Shown here: positions 20,714-33,880 of the stretch, in pieces | How the letters are laid out: every line of letters starts with the position of its first letter | Position numbering within the stretch: the first letter of the stretch is position 1 | DNA from: Hymenopus coronatus | Lineage: Eukaryota > Arthropoda > Insecta > Mantodea > Hymenopodidae | Reading direction: 5' to 3' | NCBI GenBank assembly: GCA_030762935.1 | Contig: CM060900.1 | Coordinates: 435,467,921-435,531,920 of the forward strand | DNA: 64,000 bases | Position numbers and translations under genes: made by a program | The notes under the pieces: generated by a model | Told to the model about the DNA's origin: nothing | The model's database searches: none | Seen by the model: only the letters and a program-made list of their open reading frames with translations

Positions 20714-22021
20714 AGGCTTCATAGGTTTGTGTAATTTTTGAAGTGTCCATTCTATAAAATAGTGTTTTACATTCTAAGATTGACTGATGACCAGCATAAT
20801 AATTTCTACAATATGATAGACTACTAAATTATTAAAAATGAAAATCCTTGGATAAACATAAAAAATTGTGATTCTTCCACATATAACAGTAAATATTTTA
20901 TTACTGTTTATAGATTGTGTGATTTGTAAAGTAAGAATTTTTGTTTATTCTTTGCTTTGACATAAATGTTTTTCATAATTTGTGGAAAAAGAAACATTCA
21001 CCTTTTGTGTACTTTTTGCCAAAAATGGACATTCATCTTTTTCCCCCTGTAATTGTGCATTTACATACCACAATGTAACACAAATGCCCAAGAGCTTTAC
21101 ATTGTTAGATGAATGTTACCTAATTTACAAACCAATATAATGCTCTCGATGTCATATAAGTTTCAGAATAATATAAAAAATATTAAGAGAGAGTTTTAGC
21201 ATTTCAAATATTAAATTTCATTTATCTCAGTTTGAGTTTCGTGTGACATTCATTGTTTTTCCCCTGTGCCCTTCAATTGTTTTAAATGAATACTTTAGAA
21301 TTTTCTTTATATGAACATTAATATGCGCAATATTTCTTGGTTGTGTTTTATCTGAAGTTAATTTTTATTGATATTTATATGTTTCCTCCGTAGAAGTCTT
21401 CTTCGGCTGGGGTGGCTGTGACCGTGTTTTCCGAAAGTCTGAAGATGTCTTCTGCAACATCATATGATATCCTTCTTCCTATTTATGCACAGTATTTTCA
21501 GTTTGTATAATGGCATGACAGTCCGCCACATGTCAATTGCGTGACAGTGGGTGATATGTGACACATTTCTTTTATGCAAATATACAGCCCTTAATCTCTT
21601 TACAACCCCTTCCCCCGACAGCCAGCACTGAAACAGGAGGAGGATATTGGCGGGGAAAGCGAATATGATCTCGTCTTACGACATCACTTCCAGAGTCTTT
21701 TTAAAGTCTTTGTGTGTCTACGAGCCTTACAATAATGACTTTATAGAACACTTTAAAAGTAGACATATGTTGAGAAAACTATTTCCAAAATTTCATTTTG
21801 ATAACGCTATAATTGTACCCTGAGGATTATTTTAAATGCAGAAAATTAATGTTTGAAATATTAAAAGAAAGAAAACATACACGCATGCACGCACGCACAG
21901 ACACACATGGGAAAATTCGCTCACATTATCAGAATTAAATTTTGCTTATGTATTTTTCATAAAAGAGAATAAATTTAATATCTAACTTGTAGAAGTTGTG
22001 TACATTGAGACCACGAATTAC
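20714..22021. other. Non-genic AT-rich stretch
   Basis: No gene or repeat was recognised. A short CA/CG-rich patch occurs at 21880-21905. Confidence 0.45.
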
Positions 22022-22023
22022 TA

Positions 22024-23273
22024 CAAGGGCTGTCCCAGAAGTACATGACCTGACGTATAGATAACGGTTGTTGTTTCAAAACAACAACAATGGTAAAAAG
22101 AACCAACCTTAGATAAGCTTACTTTTGAAGTTTAACAATTTAACATTGTTTAGCATTTGTTTGGCAATCATCATTAGTGAATTTTCTCATTGTAAACATG
22201 AATAAAGCTGGTCATCGTTATGTGACACAATACTTTCATTTGAAAGGTCTTAGTACAACTAATATTAAAGCTGAGCTAGCTTCTACTTTAGGGGAGCCTG
22301 CTCTTCTTTTACAACAGTGAAATATTGAGTGGCAGAGTTTAAATGCGGCCATAGGAGCTGCCAACACCCAAATGAGGTTACCAGTCCAGAAATTGTAAAG
22401 AAAACCCACAAAATGATAATGGATGACCGTCGACTGAAAGTGCGCGAGCGAGCAGATCTTGTAGGCATTCGAAAAAGTTCTGTACATCGCACACTGACTG
22501 AAAATTTGGTTATGAGAAAGTTGTGCGCTAGGTGGGTGCCGAATAGAACAAAAACAGCGTCGTGAGGATGTTTCAGTCGAGTGTTTGGCAATGTTTCGTT
22601 GCAATAAAGCTGAGTTTTTACGTCGATTCATAACAATGGACAAAACCTTGGTCCATCTGTTCACACCTGTGACGATGGAACAAACAAAACAGTGCATTGG
22701 AAGGGGAGAATCGGTTCCAAAGAAGGCGAAGAAAATTCCATCCGCAGGCGTGGTCATGACGTCAGCTTTTTGGGACGCACGCGAGATAATTTTCATTGAT
22801 TATCTCAAAAAAGGAAAAGTAATCACTGGCGAATATCATGCGAACGTGTTACTTTGAGTGATAGAATCGAGAAAAAAACGGCTAAACTTAGCGAAAAAGA
22901 AAATTTTGTTTCAAGACAATAAACCAGTTCACACGTTCATTATCGCCATGGCCAAAATCAATGAGTTACAGTGCGAATTACTTTCTCATGTACCCTATTC
23001 GCCAGATTTAGCCCCCTCTGATTATTTTCTGTTTCCAAACTTGAAAAAATAGCTCGGTGTTAAAAGATATGCCAATAATGAAGAAGTGGAGTGATGGCTA
23101 TTTTGCAGACCTCGATAGTTCTCATTATAAATAGGGTACTCAAACTAGTGAACATCGCTGGGAAAAGTGTATCGAGCTGAAAGGAGAGTATGAAGAGAAA
23201 TAAAGATGTTCCCCCCCCCAAATTTATGTGCTTTCCTTGTTAGGTCTGGTACTTACGGAACATGCCACGAGCA
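22024..23273 (+). pseudogene. Mariner transposon with dead transposase
   Basis: The ends are imperfect inverted repeats: TGTCCCAGAAGTACATGACC at 22031-22050 against the reverse complement of 23243-23262. A TA dinucleotide sits at each outer boundary, as for mariner insertions, and the length (~1.25 kb) is typical. Fragments of the transposase follow the standard order. They are MNKAGHRYVTQYFHLKGLST (start at 22198), a helix-turn-helix stretch (DDRRLKVRERADLVGIRKSS), RRFITMDKTLVH (first Asp kept; the usual Glu is Lys), FQDNKPVH (second Asp) and YSPDLAPSDYFLFPNLKK (third Asp, giving the DD34D pattern). Stops near 22318 and 22855, plus frameshifts near 22550 and 23050, kill it. Confidence 0.9.
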
Positions 23274-23275
23274 TA

Positions 23276-23596
23276 GATAAGCAACCCAGATGCAAGAAGA
23301 TAATATCAACAGGCAAGCCAGTCGAGCATTTTCGATGTTATGATGATGATGATGAAAATGTGTGTAATTCAGTTATGTAACTTGAATGTTGAGAAACAGG
23401 TATTCATAAGTCATACTTAAAATATATAATTTAAACATTGGAATAAAACTTCCTATTACTTCTGAATATCTGTCAAGTACTTTCTTTTTCATGCAAGAAG
23501 CCCCAGGGAAGTGCAAATGAAATGGTTAAAAGAAAAGAAACTATTGGCTAAAAGAACATAATATTTTTCATGATACAGGCATCATGAGAAGGAACG

Positions 23597-23633
<37 letters not shown>

Positions 23634-25735
23634 TTTTTTTTAATTGCTGAACAAGAAACGTTACAGTATTGCCAAGACATCCCTGCTGCCCTAAAATTGT
23701 ATAATATAAACTATAGGTAGTTCCAAAGAGTGGAGTTTCTTCATAGATTCTTGTCAGAAAAGTCTTAAAGGTGTTTTGCTTCATAATGTAAACATTCATC
23801 CTTCCATTCCGATAGCCCACTCTTTTGTTTTAAAGGAGACATATGAAAATGTAAAGTTTTTGTTATAAAAACTGCAGTACAAAGGCACCAATGGATAGTC
23901 TGTGGAGATTCCAAGATTACTGGACTGTTACTTTGGCAGCAGGCAGGTTTCACAAAATATCCTTGTTTCTTACGTGAATGAGATAGAAGAGCTTGGTCAG
24001 AAAACAGAAAACTGACAAAGTGAATTGTAGGACTAATTTAATATCAGGCGAAAAATTATAAAAAGTGAACCTGTTATCCCTTAAAGTTTTGTTACCACCT
24101 CTGCATGTAAAATTAGGTTTATGAAACAATTTGTGAAAACTCTAGATAAAGACAGTGACTGCTTTAAATACCTTTGTACTACATTTCCCTCATTATCAAA
24201 TAAAAATGAAAGCTGGTGTATTCGTTGGCCAACAAATTCGAAAACTGATGATGGAGATTACTATGAGTCGAGAAGTGAAGGATGCCTGAAATGCTTTCAG
24301 AAATGTTGTTTGTAATTTCTTTGGAAAAGTAAACTTCTTACTGAAAGTAATATTACGTTTCACAAAGCTATAATTTTGTTTAATTTCTAGTTACTGATGA
24401 ATATTTTAAAAACCTCACGTGATGGGATAAAATGGATATCATTTTCGAATCCAGCATAAAAACTCCGTTTAGAATCACCTATCACATTAAAAAAAAAAAA
24501 AAAAAAAATTAAAATGCAGAACGGTGTAATTCGTTTGAGGACTTTGAATGGAACAAAATTTTCGAAACCAAATGTCGATTTTGAAAGATTATTTCTTCCT
24601 TATTACATTTAACTATGTTCGTGTTCTTATAAAATGGCAACATTAATGTCCCTCAGAATCTCTCCCTCATAGCATAAATTAAGTTGGAAATCAAAATACG
24701 TGGAGTGCACGGACCCATCGGGCTCTCAGTGATCACTGTAGACGAAACATTTTTAATATACGAGATGTTAATCAAAAGCGTTAGCAATTTTAGGAAATCT
24801 TAGATTTTTCAAAAATGTTCCTTGTAAAGGAAAATTTGGAGTGGGGGGATTTTCCTGGAAATCTTCGTGTCGCATTCAAGATATTTTCGTTTTTTATTAA
24901 TTTGTAAGTTTGAAAGTTGTAGTTCAGGTTGCGGGATAGTTGATCTCACAGGGGTGTGACAAAAGAACTTGGCAACTCTTTCAAATATGTGAACCGGGTG
25001 GTATGGGATTTTCTTGTTTCCAATATTTGATGAGGGTGACTCGGGATTCTTATGTTTTCTAAGTGTTGAATATGAGGCGAATGGAGGCTTTAGCGAGCCG
25101 CTGCGAACGACAGTTTCGAGATTTCGTCGAGATCAGGATTCGCTAAGTTAGATTAGGTGTATTTAAATGAACTAGATCGAAATAAGGGATAAAAATGGAG
25201 TTTCTGAAAATCGGCTCTTCTTTCCAGAAAATCCCGCGTCACCCGCATCACATATTGCAAAGAAGAACCGCCAAATTATTTTGCCAAACCCCCTGTGAGA
25301 ACAGCTGTTCCGCAGATATATTGTCTCAGTAATCATTAGGAAAGGCTCAGATTAAAACTGAACTCATTTAATAACTCAGTTTTACCTCTAACTTGGTGAG
25401 AACAAGTACACCGTTATATTGTGTGTTTAGTTGTCTGGAGGGAATTATATAAAATTTTAATATTTATTTAAATTAATTTCAGCTCAAAGTGGCTTTTACG
25501 AGTGTTAATGAATCTAGAAAACGGCTTGATTTGAAGTGTGTTAGAAACGCCATTCTCACGATGGTGGGAACAAGATTAAAATGACCTGTTAACATGTAAT
25601 CGACCCACTTCTCATTTATCAGTTTCTGTTAAAAACCAAAGAAAATCAGGACAGTCTTATCAGCTACATTTAAAATAAACGTGGTGTGGAGAATACGCGT
25701 GGTTATGTGGTAGTATTTTCCTATAAACATTTTTC
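23276..25735. other. Non-genic stretch with poly-T, poly-A and one repeat fragment
   Basis: Contains a TGATGATGATGA run (about 23340), a T-run of 32 (23599-23630) and an A-run (24490-24508). A partial plus-strand copy of the ACTTTCTCTA element lies at about 24735-24895 (AATATACGAGATGTTAATCA, AATCTTCGTGTCGCATTC). No protein gene is recognised. Confidence 0.5.
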
Positions 25736-25739
25736 GGTT

Positions 25740-27650
25740 GGATCTGTCTTTTACTAGGAGTAAAGAAAAAAGTTTGGAATGCTACACGATTTGGAAATTT
25801 TGTGAACTCAACACGAGCTTTTCACAACGATACAGATTCGAGAGAATATTTAAAATGTGTAGGTATTAAAACTGAAGCACGTCGAAAGGAACTTGAACTC
25901 AATTCGCAATGCATTACAGGAATAAACTGCGCTAAGCATTACCATTTATAATGAGAATGTGCGTTTAAATAGGATTTTTATGACACTTAATATTAAGACT
26001 AATTTATTTTTAGAAAAACAAGAGTTAGTGTTTCGAGGACATGGTGAGAGTGTTTCATAAAATAATCGCGGTAATTTCAAAGAACAACTTAACACGCTGC
26101 TGTCTGTTTGTTGTGATGAAATTAAGAATCATAATGACAGAATCAAATTGGTGTTCAGCGGTGACTCAAAGATAATTTAGAACGAAATAATGGAATGTGT
26201 TTCAGCTTACATATACGAACAAATACGGAAAGAGCTAAACGAAACTGATTTTTTCCCCGTAGAAGTTGACAATACAACCGATATGATTAAAAACTACCAG
26301 TTTTCTATTGCGAGGTTTATAACTTCAAACGCAAAACTAGTGGAGCGGTATTTAAGCTTTTATGACGTGAGTGCCGATCGTACGGCACAAGCATTGTTTG
26401 AACTAATAAATAATACATTACAACAATTCAATTATCGTAATAAACTAATAGGTCAGAGTTATGATGTCCAGTCATTTAAATGGCTTACAGGCGAAAGTGA
26501 AAGACGAAGTTCCTCAGGCTATTTTCATTAATTGTTTAACACATCTTTGAATTTAGTTTCATCAAAAAGTTGCGAAAATATTTCCAACTGCCGAATATGT
26601 TTTGCAAGCATAAGTGACATTCCATATTTCTTTCAAAGGTCAATTAAACGTAACTATGTTCTCAAATCGATAATTGGAAGGAGCATTCTTAGAGGTGTGT
26701 AAACAAGATGGACATCAAAGTCGAAAATTGTCAGAACAGTTTAGTAAATTGAAAGAGGTATTTGAGGAAATAGTAAACAATCCTGCTTTAGACAACACAT
26801 CCATCCGTGAATGTAGAGGTTTCGTGAGCGAAATTAGTGATTTATAATTTAATTTTTGGCTCTGGTTTTTTTAATGTTACATTCAGTTTAACTGATTTCT
26901 ATATGATGTGCTACAAAAGAAATCTTTGGATATAAACTATTGTAGAACTAAAATTCAATAAACTTGTGATTTGATAACCAGAAAAGAAACGAGGAGTACT
27001 GTACTAACATATTTCGTAAGCTAAAAGTGAAGAGTAATTCGGACCATAAAAGACACAATGCCAAATTATCCGACGAGAAATGTTTTTCTGTAAAACAAGT
27101 AGGTATTTGTTTTCTGAAATAATTGATCATATCGTATCGCAATTAAATGTCAAATTTCAAGATTTGTACAAACTAACAGCTTTATCTGTGGTAGACAATA
27201 CTAAATTTAAGGAGCATTCGCGGGATTTCCTTCATCTGTTCAAAACAGTTTGATTCAGTGTTACCCAGCTATATTTAAGAAACCTCAACGTCTAAAAAAT
27301 GAGCTGGAACTGTTTTTATGCAGATACCGATTATAGTGATATTAATGTTTTAAAGGCTAAAGAATTCATGGTGTTCCAGATGTATTTCAGGAAGTCTATA
27401 AATTGTGTTCCTTGTAGTATCTCTGAAATCCACTAGTGTGTCTGTGGAAAGAAGTTTCTCGTGCCTGAAAAGGATAAAAACTTACTTGAGGAACACAGTT
27501 TCACAACAACGGCTGTCACCCCTGCCCAACCTTTCTATTCATAGAGATCTTCTCCGCGAGCTGCAAAAATATGTAACTTTTTAGATGATATCATTGACAG
27601 ATTTGCAGCTTTGAAGGACAGGAGAATCGACCTGATCTACAAAGAATAAG
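25740..27650 (+). pseudogene. hAT-superfamily transposase relic (ZMYM1-like, DUF4371-type)
   Basis: Fragments in changing frames match the hAT transposase order. A lead segment (FVNSTRAFHNDTDSREYLKC, about 25790) is followed by RGHGESVSSNNRGNFKEQLN (about 26030). Next is an open stretch, 26190-26531, with FFPVEVDNTTDMIKNYQFSI, the region that carries the first catalytic Asp in this family, and LIGQSYD. IHCLTHRLNLVSSKSCENIS-like text comes next (about 26520). The C-terminal dimerisation motif is clear: SVSVERSFSCLKRIKTYLRN (about 27438-27500) followed by RLSPLPNLSIHRDLL. Multiple stops and frameshifts make it non-functional. Terminal repeats and 8-bp duplication were not found. Confidence 0.8.
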
Positions 27651-27929
27651 GTAAAATTGAAATGTTTTCTTGCTGTATTATCATGACTACCCAAACTGTG
27701 AGAATTGATTCTTGTTTTCGAAGTCCGACACATCATTCACGCTTTCTATTTTTAAGTCATGCGTTAATACTTTCCGTTTCATATCGTCTTATGAGCATTT
27801 TCTAGTTAATATGATACCACAGGACATTTTCTTACATAACTCAAGCTTTATAATTGATTATCTACAGACAACGTAAACCTTCGAACTTAGACAAAATTAA
27901 CTTTTCACGTTTCGAAAGTTTTTCTTAGC

Positions 27930-30010
27930 ACCACCAATTTCCTGGATCGCGGGCCGCCCTTGGTTATTCACTGTAATTGAGGTAAGTGCAATAAGCATAG
28001 TGTTATTTTATTATTTTACCGTTGATTACCGTACTGCCATTATTTACCTTGATACTGCATGAAGTAAGTGCTTAAATAAATGCATTTTACCAGTGTAAGA
28101 ACCGTTGTTTGAATGATTACTGTGGTAGGTAATTCTCCGCTTGGCATGAGGTGCAATTCTGCGTTTGCGCACAATTGTTTTTCTAAGTAGTTGAATGCCT
28201 AGAATATGTTAGCAATTGTAAGAGCCTAATGTGTACTCTGTTTCTTTTCAGATGCCCAAAACATGGACTCGTGTTGCAACGAAGGAAAGCGGCACCCAAA
28301 ATCAGTTAAGAAATGTAATCCGTGCGGTAGAGTGTGGAATGTCGGTAAGAGCTGCAGGAAGACAGTTCGACATTGCTGGATCTACAATTCGTGTAAAAAT
28401 GAAAACTGGCAACATAGAAGTCGCTGTCTTAGTTTGAAAGCCAACTTTCACGAAGGAACAATTATTTGATTTTGAAATGAAAGTTACTAATTTATATTAT
28501 GGAGTCATTCCTCTTGAATTTAGTAAAACTATTTTCGAATTTGCAGAAAGGAATTCTATTCCTAATAATTTCTGTAAGACATCTAAATTGGCTGGTTAAA
28601 ACTGTTGGGCGCTATTTTATGAAGCGAAACTCCCGCATAAGTCTCAGAAAACAAGAGGCTGCCAGTATTAACCGAATAAATGCATTCAGTCAAGAATCTA
28701 TGATATATTTCTTCAAAAATGTATAACAGCTGATGGAAAAGCGTAACTTTCCACGGCAGAGTATCTAGACGAAACAGGCATATCCAATGTGCAACAGCCT
28801 GTACGAATTCTGGGACCAAAGGGGCTGAAGCAAGTTGGTTCTGCAACGTAAGGGGATAGGGGGCGGACAGTTACGGCAGTTTGTGCAGAAAATGCTTCGG
28901 TAAGAGTGTCTCCTCAGGTTCAACATGAAGGACCTAGCGGAGCCGTGTATGCGTGCTTGAGGAACGGGTGGATAATGAAGATTTATTTTTCTACTGGCTA
29001 CAGCACTTCAGCAGAAACACTAAAACATCACCGGCTGATCCGATCCTTTAGATCTGGACAATCATGGCAGTCACATTTCAATGAAAATGTGGGAATATTG
29101 CAGGGCAAATGGTATAACCTTATTGTCAATTCCTTCTCATACGAGTCACTGACTCCAGCCGCTAGACGTGACATTTCTCTCTTCTCTGAAAGCCGCTTTC
29201 TACAGGGAATGCACTTTTGCTTTCAAAATGAAAAACACATGTTTAAATGTGGCAATGACAAAAATAACTCATTATGAACTAGCTGAGCTTTTCAACAGGG
29301 CTTACTTGAAAATTGCCACCATTGACATAGGAATATCTGGGTTCTTGGGTGCAGAAATTTTGCCTTTTAACACTCAGAAATTCGCAGAGGCAAATTTTCT
29401 TCCGGTGTCAACTAATTTGGATGTCCTGATTGAATTAGACGAAATAGAGACTGAAAACGCAAATCAAAATGATTTTTTAGAGCCTGAGGCTGGAACTGAT
29501 GGCACTAGTTCTCCTAAGTCAACAGATGCTAATTCTCGTGTTAGAGTCGATATTTCTCCATTTCCGACCAGGGCCGTGTCCTCAGATGAAAATCAAGGAA
29601 GATACAAATCCAGGAAACAAAAGTCCGAAATCTTAACAGCAACACCCTTCAAGGAAAAAATTCAAGACGTAGAAAGAAGAAGAGAGAACAATAAGAGAAG
29701 GAAGGAAACTGAAAATAAAAAGGAAAACAAAAATGTTGAGAAGAAACAAAGGAAATCCTGCAGCGGGCCATTGAATTTGTTTGACAGCGATTCTGATAGC
29801 GAAGAAATAAATGAAAAGCTGATGTGTGATGACGAAAAAGATGATGACATTCATCCCATAAACTTCGACGTTTGCCTGGTGTGTGACGAGTTTGGGCGTG
29901 ATAATGAGATGTGATTGATATAGGCGTGTAGGATGGTCTCGTGAAGACTGCAGTGGCCGGGATTCGTCAGTTGGTTATTTATGTGATTTCTGTTTGAAAG
30001 ATAATTAAAA
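27930..30010 (+). pseudogene. Pogo/jerky-type transposase relic with C-terminal PHD-like finger
   Basis: A candidate 5' intron ends TTTCTTTTCAG directly before the ATG at 28251. The protein order is that of pogo/tigger transposases. First is an N-terminal psq-type helix-turn-helix (LRNVIRAVECGMSVRAAGRQ, FDIAGSTIR), then LDETGISNVQQPVRILGPKG (first catalytic Asp, about 28770). [20 protein letters not shown] (second Asp, about 29055) comes next, and after a stop (TGA at about 29151), LQPLDVTFLSSLKAAF (third Asp). A long charged tail open to 29914 includes KEKIQDVERRREN and FDSDSDSEE. It ends at CLVCDEFGRDNEM-stop, but the next frame continues WSREDCSGRDSS…YLCDFCLKDN, which completes a Cys/His finger. 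So the tail lost its frame recently. Several other shifts occur around 28430, 28740 and 29030. Confidence 0.85.
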
Positions 30011-30420
30011 AAGTTAAAAAACGAAACAGTAATAGGCAAAAAGCACTCTTCCGTCTTCTCTATAATCTTATCAAACACATCAAGCAACTAATATGTGTTG
30101 CTGCAACTCATGAGTTAATAAAGCTGTTAAATTAGTTACAAATTTCCTTTCATACGTTTCGCAGATTTGCTTGACGGGGTTGGATAATTATATTCTGTGC
30201 ACTGCAGCGTTTCTGTTCTTATTTTTTTTAAACATTTATGAATGTAGAAATTGTCATAAATACAACATGCAATAATGCTTACATTTTCCAATTTTATGTC
30301 AATAATTAGTCTTAATACTTTTGTTAATTACAAGGGTACTTATAGCTATCGAAACTTAAGTGCGCATCTACCTTCCCGTGTAGGTCCTGGAATTTTCTTA
30401 TGTCAATTGATTTTAAATTC
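30011..30420. other. Non-genic AT-rich stretch
   Basis: May include the 3' end of the pogo-like element, but no terminal repeat was found. Confidence 0.4.
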
Positions 30421-30433
30421 TAAAACAACTATA

Positions 30434-30670
30434 GGCCGCGCCATGGCCGAGTGGTTAGACCACTCGCCTCTCACCTAGACGGCCCGGGTTCGATCCCAAG
30501 CGACCATATGTGAGATTTGTGGTGGACAAAGCGGCGCAGGGGCGGGTTTTCTCCGGTTCCCCCCGCCATCGCATTCCACCGGTGCTCCATCTTCATTCCA
30601 TGTATCACCAGTGTCATCGCAGTTCCACAAGTAGTAGTAGCGGGCGTTAAAACACTACAAAATAAATAAA
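30434..30670 (+). mobile_element. Reference full-length tRNA-derived SINE with perfect 13-bp target duplication
   Basis: The head is class-II tRNA-like (Ser/Leu type): box A TGGCCGAGTGGTTAGACCAC, box B CGGGTTCGATCCC. The body has GATTTGTGGTGGACAAAGCG, GGCGGGTTTTCTCCGGTTCC and GTGCTCCATCTTCATTCCAT. The tail is AAATAAATAAAT. TAAAACAACTATA occurs at 30421-30433 and 30671-30683, an exact duplication, so this is probably the youngest copy here. Relatives: 6925-7079, 19317-19540 and 48657-48861, all minus. Confidence 0.95.
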
Positions 30671-30689
30671 TAAAACAACTATAAAGGTT

Positions 30690-31320
30690 TAATGTAAAAT
30701 ATGCACGATTTCAACTTGATATCTTGAGATGTTAAGTGGAAATGTTGTGCTAATGATCAGTGACGCAGCACGACATAAAAATATAGGTATGCTACGGTGT
30801 ATCAGTGGCGGCTCGTGGCCTAAACAACACAGCACTTGCAACTGACCTGTTTCATTGTTAAGTTGACCCTTGAATTTTTGGTTGGTGTATTTCTCGATAA
30901 TTTCTTCGTTAACGGCTGTCAGATTGTGCAATAAGTCCTTGTGATATAAGATGTTGGCCAGAAACGTAGGTCTTTCTTGCCTCTTTGAACTGCGAATGTA
31001 AATTATGCGTTTGAGTGTGAGTGTAGGCAAGTTTTACACGCTGATGGCAAGAGGATGTGTGCCTCTTTAAGTATGTCTTTACCACGAGCCACTTTAAGAT
31101 GTCACACTTCGCACCCTTTCTCAGGTGCCGAAACAGTAAGAACTGACTTGGTCTACCGGTAATCATCATGCCTCTTTTATCGTCCTCTGTCCACCGCAAC
31201 GTCCTGTGTTATAACACGCAAAATGGTAGCATTTTCAGCATTCATTGCAGGTCACCCCTGGTTTAGATGTGTTTAATACAACAACGAGTTAATAATTGAA
31301 AGTTTCATCCTTCCTATTCA
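30690..31320. other. Non-genic stretch
   Basis: No gene or repeat recognised. TTCCTATTCACAG at about 31312-31325, directly before the peptide-repeat array, could be a fossil 3' splice site. Confidence 0.4.
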
Positions 31321-33830
31321 CAGAGCACCAAAAAGGAGAAAGCTGGCATGAAAACTTTGCGTGAAGATAAAGAGAAAAGGTAAAGATATGAAGCGGATAA
31401 GCGGCAACCTAGGAAAAATGAATATTATATACAATAGGGAAATAAAAAAAAATGAAGATGTGTAAACGTTTAGGACAGATGTAAGTTACCAGGAATTAGA
31501 AAAACAGAGCGATATAATATATACACAGCAGGCTAGGACGGATAAAAATTACCAGAAAGTAGAAAGACTGAAAACTAAAGAACTTATGCAACAAGCTACA
31601 ATGGATGAAGATTATATAAACTAGAAGGAGCGATAAATGAATAAATTATACAACAAGCTAGGTTGGATAAAAATTGCCACAAAGTACAGGGAGTAAGATA
31701 TAATATCTTATGCAATAATGAATGGATATTACCAGAAACTACATGGAGTGAGAGATAACGAACCAAAGAAACAAGCTAGGATAAATGAAAATTACCACAA
31801 ACCAGAAAAAGTGAGAAAAAACAAACTTATGCCACAAGCTAGGATTGAAGAAAATTACCATAAACCAGAAAAAGTGAGAAACAAAGAACTTACTAAACAT
31901 GCTCAGATGGATGAAAATTACAAGAAATTAAAAAGAATGAGCTATACAGAACTTATGCAACAGCTAGAGTCTATGAATATTACCATAAAACAGAATAAGT
32001 GAGAAAGAAAGAATTCATACAACAGGCTAAAATGGAAAAAGGGATCCATATACAGAAAAGAAAAAATTGAGAAATAATTTATGCAACAAGCTAGCATGCA
32101 TGAAAATTACCAGAAGTTAAAAAGAGTGGAAATACAGAGCCTATGGAACAAGTTAGGATAAATGAAAATTACCTTTAACTAGAAAGAGTGAGAAACAACG
32201 AACTCAATCAACAAGCTGTATTGGAGGAAAGACACCAGAAACTAGGAGTGAGAGGTAAAGAAGTTAAGCAACAAGATAAGATAGATGAAAATTACCAGAA
32301 ATAGGAATGAGAAATAAAGAATCCATGGAAAAAATAGGGTGATAAAAATAATCATAAACCGGGAAAAGCGAGAAATAAATTACTGATGCAACAAGCTAAA
32401 ATGTATAAAAATCACCATACTCTAGAAGTAGTGAGATATAAGGAAATATGCAACAAGTTGGATTGGATATAAATTACCACAAACTAGAAAGTGTGAAAAG
32501 TAAAGAAGTTGTGGAACAAGCTAATGTGGATGAACATTACAAGAAAATAGGAGAATTGAGATAAAAAGAAAAAAAAAACAAATGGAAAAAGCTATAATGA
32601 ACAAAAATTACCATAAACTAGAAAAAGTGAGAAACTCAGAACTTATGTAACAAGCTAGAATGGATAAAAATTGCCAGAAATTAGAAAGAGTGAGAAATAA
32701 AGACCTTATGCAATAAGCTAGGATGGATGAACATTACCATATCCCAGAAAACAATTAGAAATAAAGAACTTATGCAATGGGTTAAAAGCGATGAGAAAAA
32801 GTGAGAAATAAATAACTTATGCGACAAGCTAGGATGAATGAAAATTATAATATACCAAAAAAATATGAAATAAAGCACTTATGAAACATGCTGGGGTGGA
32901 TGAAAATTACAAGAAATTAAAGAAAGTGAGATATAAAGAACTTATACAACAAGCTAGGACGTGTGAATATTTCCATAAACCAGAATAAATGAGAAGCAAA
33001 GAATTTAAACAACGGGCTAAAATTGATGAAATTACCACAAAGCAGAAAAACTGAGAAATAAAGAATTTATGCAACAAGCCAGAGTGGATGAAAAGGACCA
33101 TAAACCAGGGAAAGTGAGAAATAAAGAACTCGTGTAACTAACTAGCATGGATGAGAAGGACCATTAGCCTGAAAAAAATTATAAATAAAAAACGTATGCA
33201 ACAAGTTAGGATGGATTAAAACTACCATATACTGGAAAGAGTGAGAAATAAAGAACTTACGAAACAAACATGGATGGAGGAGATTACTATAAACAGAACA
33301 GATGAGAAATTAAGAACTTACAACACAGGCTAGGATGGATGAAAGTTACCAGATATTAGAAAGAGTGAGAAATAAAGTACTTATGCAACAAGTTAGGATG
33401 GATGAAAATTAACATAAAGGGCGAGGAATAAAGAACTTATACAGATTAGAATGGATGAAAATTTCCCTACACTAGAAAGAGTGAGCAATGGAGAAATTAT
33501 ACAAGATGGGTTGTATTAACATTACCATAAACTAGAACTTATGAAAAAAGCTGGAATGGATGAAAGTTAAGAGATACTCTAAAGAGTGAAAAAGAAAGGA
33601 AACATGTGTTTCAGGTTAGGAAAGCTGAAAAAAAAAAAACAACAGAAGTTGGGAAATCGAGATTGATGGAATGTATACACAGCGAAGACAAAGACTACAG
33701 AAAGTCGAAAGTTAAATAAGGAGCAAATGTAGTAAGCCAGGAAAAATTAAGGTTACAAAAGAAAGGAAGAGGAATTGCAAGCGCAAGATATAAGCCAGAG
33801 AAATTGAATGATTAAAGAAATAGGAGGAAG

Positions 33831-33835
<5 letters not shown>

Positions 33836-33878
<43 letters not shown>
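33836..33878. repeat. (TA)n microsatellite at a transposon insertion point
   Basis: About 21 TA dinucleotides abut the left end of the fold-back element. TATATA also follows its right end, as expected for an element that inserts into TA. Confidence 0.9.

Positions 33879-33880
<2 letters not shown>

Noticed and set aside
29633..29854. Phe/Ser-rich membrane-like protein on the minus strand
   Set aside because: Antisense of the charged linker of the pogo/jerky transposase relic.
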